Of a DNA stretch of 36,398 bases, positions 35,728 to 36,398 are shown in pieces (the first letter of the stretch is position 1; each line of letters opens with the position of its first letter). The position numbers and the translations under genes are program-made. The notes under the pieces were generated by a model. It searched no databases and was not told where the DNA came from. It worked only from the letters and a program-made list of their open reading frames with translations. The stretch is from an uncultured Streptococcus sp. (lineage in GTDB: Bacteria; Bacillota; Bacilli; Lactobacillales; Streptococcaceae): NCBI RefSeq assembly GCF_943912555.1, contig NZ_CALTUR010000004.1, forward strand, positions 1 through 36,398, given 5' to 3'.

Positions 35728-36398
35728 ATGAAATTAAAAACACTATCAATAAAAAATTTTAGAAATTTCGAAGATATTTCTATTACTCTCTCGAATAAAA
35801 ATGTTGTATTTGGAATGAATGATGTTGGAAAGACTAATTTCTTATATGCTTTACGATTTTTATTCGAACGTAAAATCAGAAACAAAGGTTTTCTAGAAAG
35901 TGATTTTTTTCAAAAAGATACAACTCGGGTTATTGAAATTTGTTTAGAGATTGATATTAGTGATCACGAGACTGATTTTGACTCACAAAATATCATTTCA
36001 AAAATTGGTAAAGAGAGAGATAGTGGGAACTTAAATTCTGTTTTTATAAAAGTAATCGCTAATTTTGATGAAAATGAATTTTTTGGAATTCCCAAATTAT
36101 TTTGGGGAAATCAAGAAGAAGAATTACAAAAGATTCCAGGTGAGGGGACTTTCTGTGATCTTGATAGATTATTTCATGTAGTATATGTTGATCCTTTGAT
36201 TGATTTAGATAAAATATTTTCTTTAAATAAGAGAAAGATTTTTAGTAAACAAAAAACTCAATCGGATGGAGAATTATTGGAAGATATAAATGTATTAGCT
36301 GAACAAATTAATTCTAAGATTTCAACAATGGAGAGCGTTACGAAATTTCAAGAAATATTGACAAATGAATATCATAACTTAAAAAATGAGGATATTTC
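35728..36398 (+). CDS. OLD-like AAA ATPase, partial (runs off the end)
   Basis: Open frame of 223 codons with no stop, beginning MKLKTLSIKNFRNFEDISI, 35 bases after hsdS; AGGACAG (35718-35724) is the ribosome site. Walker A is FGMNDVGKTNF at about 32-42, in the N-terminal half-domain typical of SMC/RecF-like and OLD-family ATPases (the KNFRNF start is characteristic). Such proteins often carry a C-terminal TOPRIM nuclease and act in phage defence (OLD, GajA of Gabija, and others); the part that would decide is outside the window. Strongly AT-rich compared with the housekeeping genes, and adjacent to type I restriction genes, which suggests a horizontally acquired defence cluster. Confidence 0.75.
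   Translation, partial: MKLKTLSIKNFRNFEDISITLSNKNVVFGMNDVGKTNFLYALRFLFERKIRNKGFLESDFFQKDTTRVIEICLEIDISDHETDFDSQNIISKIGKERDSGNLNSVFIKVIANFDENEFFGIPKLFWGNQEEELQKIPGEGTFCDLDRLFHVVYVDPLIDLDKIFSLNKRKIFSKQKTQSDGELLEDINVLAEQINSKISTMESVTKFQEILTNEYHNLKNEDI

Noticed and set aside
34448..36398. Phase-variable, inverting hsdS locus
   Set aside because: Only one hsdS is present in the window, with no inverted hsdS fragment or recombinase gene.

Overview
The window is a chromosomal segment of a mitis-group Streptococcus, close to S. pneumoniae / S. mitis. Evidence for this: two BOX repeats, the pneumococcal-type yefM-yoeB module, the gene order (yqeG-yqeH-yhbY-nadD-yqeK-rsfS-yqeM, rny, gmk-rpoZ-priA-fmt-rsmB-phpP-stkP, mvaS-mvaA, scrR-scrB / scrA-scrK), low-GC Firmicute codon use and extended -10 promoters (TGnTATAAT type). 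I assign the group from recognised families and context, not from a database search. The three-PASTA StkP differs from the usual pneumococcal four-PASTA form, which leans towards S. mitis or a relative.

Layout. (1) 1-7935: a small MscS-type channel, a CorA-type transporter, then a long co-directional ribosome/NAD/tRNA housekeeping run (yqeG, yqeH, yhbY, nadD, yqeK, an isochorismatase-fold hydrolase, rsfS, yqeM, tmcAL). (2) 7936-8703: a BOX element and the yefM-yoeB toxin-antitoxin operon, between two near-identical terminator hairpins. (3) 8889-18963: RNase Y, then gmk-rpoZ-priA-fmt-rsmB-phpP-stkP, linking nucleotide metabolism, replication restart, translation initiation and the Ser/Thr kinase-phosphatase pair. 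(4) 19052-22820: a split ThrE-type exporter and the two first mevalonate-pathway enzymes. (5) 22856-28668: the divergent sucrose locus, with ScrR-type operators and promoters readable in the divergent region, and a BOX element between scrA and scrK. (6) 28669-29605: a repeat-rich gap and a TVP38/TMEM64 membrane protein. (7) 29789-36398: an accessory defence segment with type I restriction-modification hsdR-hsdM-hsdS, followed by an AT-rich OLD-like ATPase gene that runs off the window end.

The most interesting non-coding signal is a pair of ~132-nt elements, at 3274-3406 (minus sense) and 28728-28859 (plus sense). They share one fold: two nested closing stems around three hairpins, two of which have 10-bp stems and 8-nt loops. 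Several helices differ in sequence while keeping their pairing. This looks like a conserved structured RNA or mobile repeat, possibly the pneumococcal SPRITE family. Other points: a 17-bp direct repeat flanks the isochorismatase gene, duplicated terminators flank two inserted-looking segments, a structured leader without a Shine-Dalgarno precedes yqeM, and StkP has one PASTA unit fewer plus a low-complexity tail.
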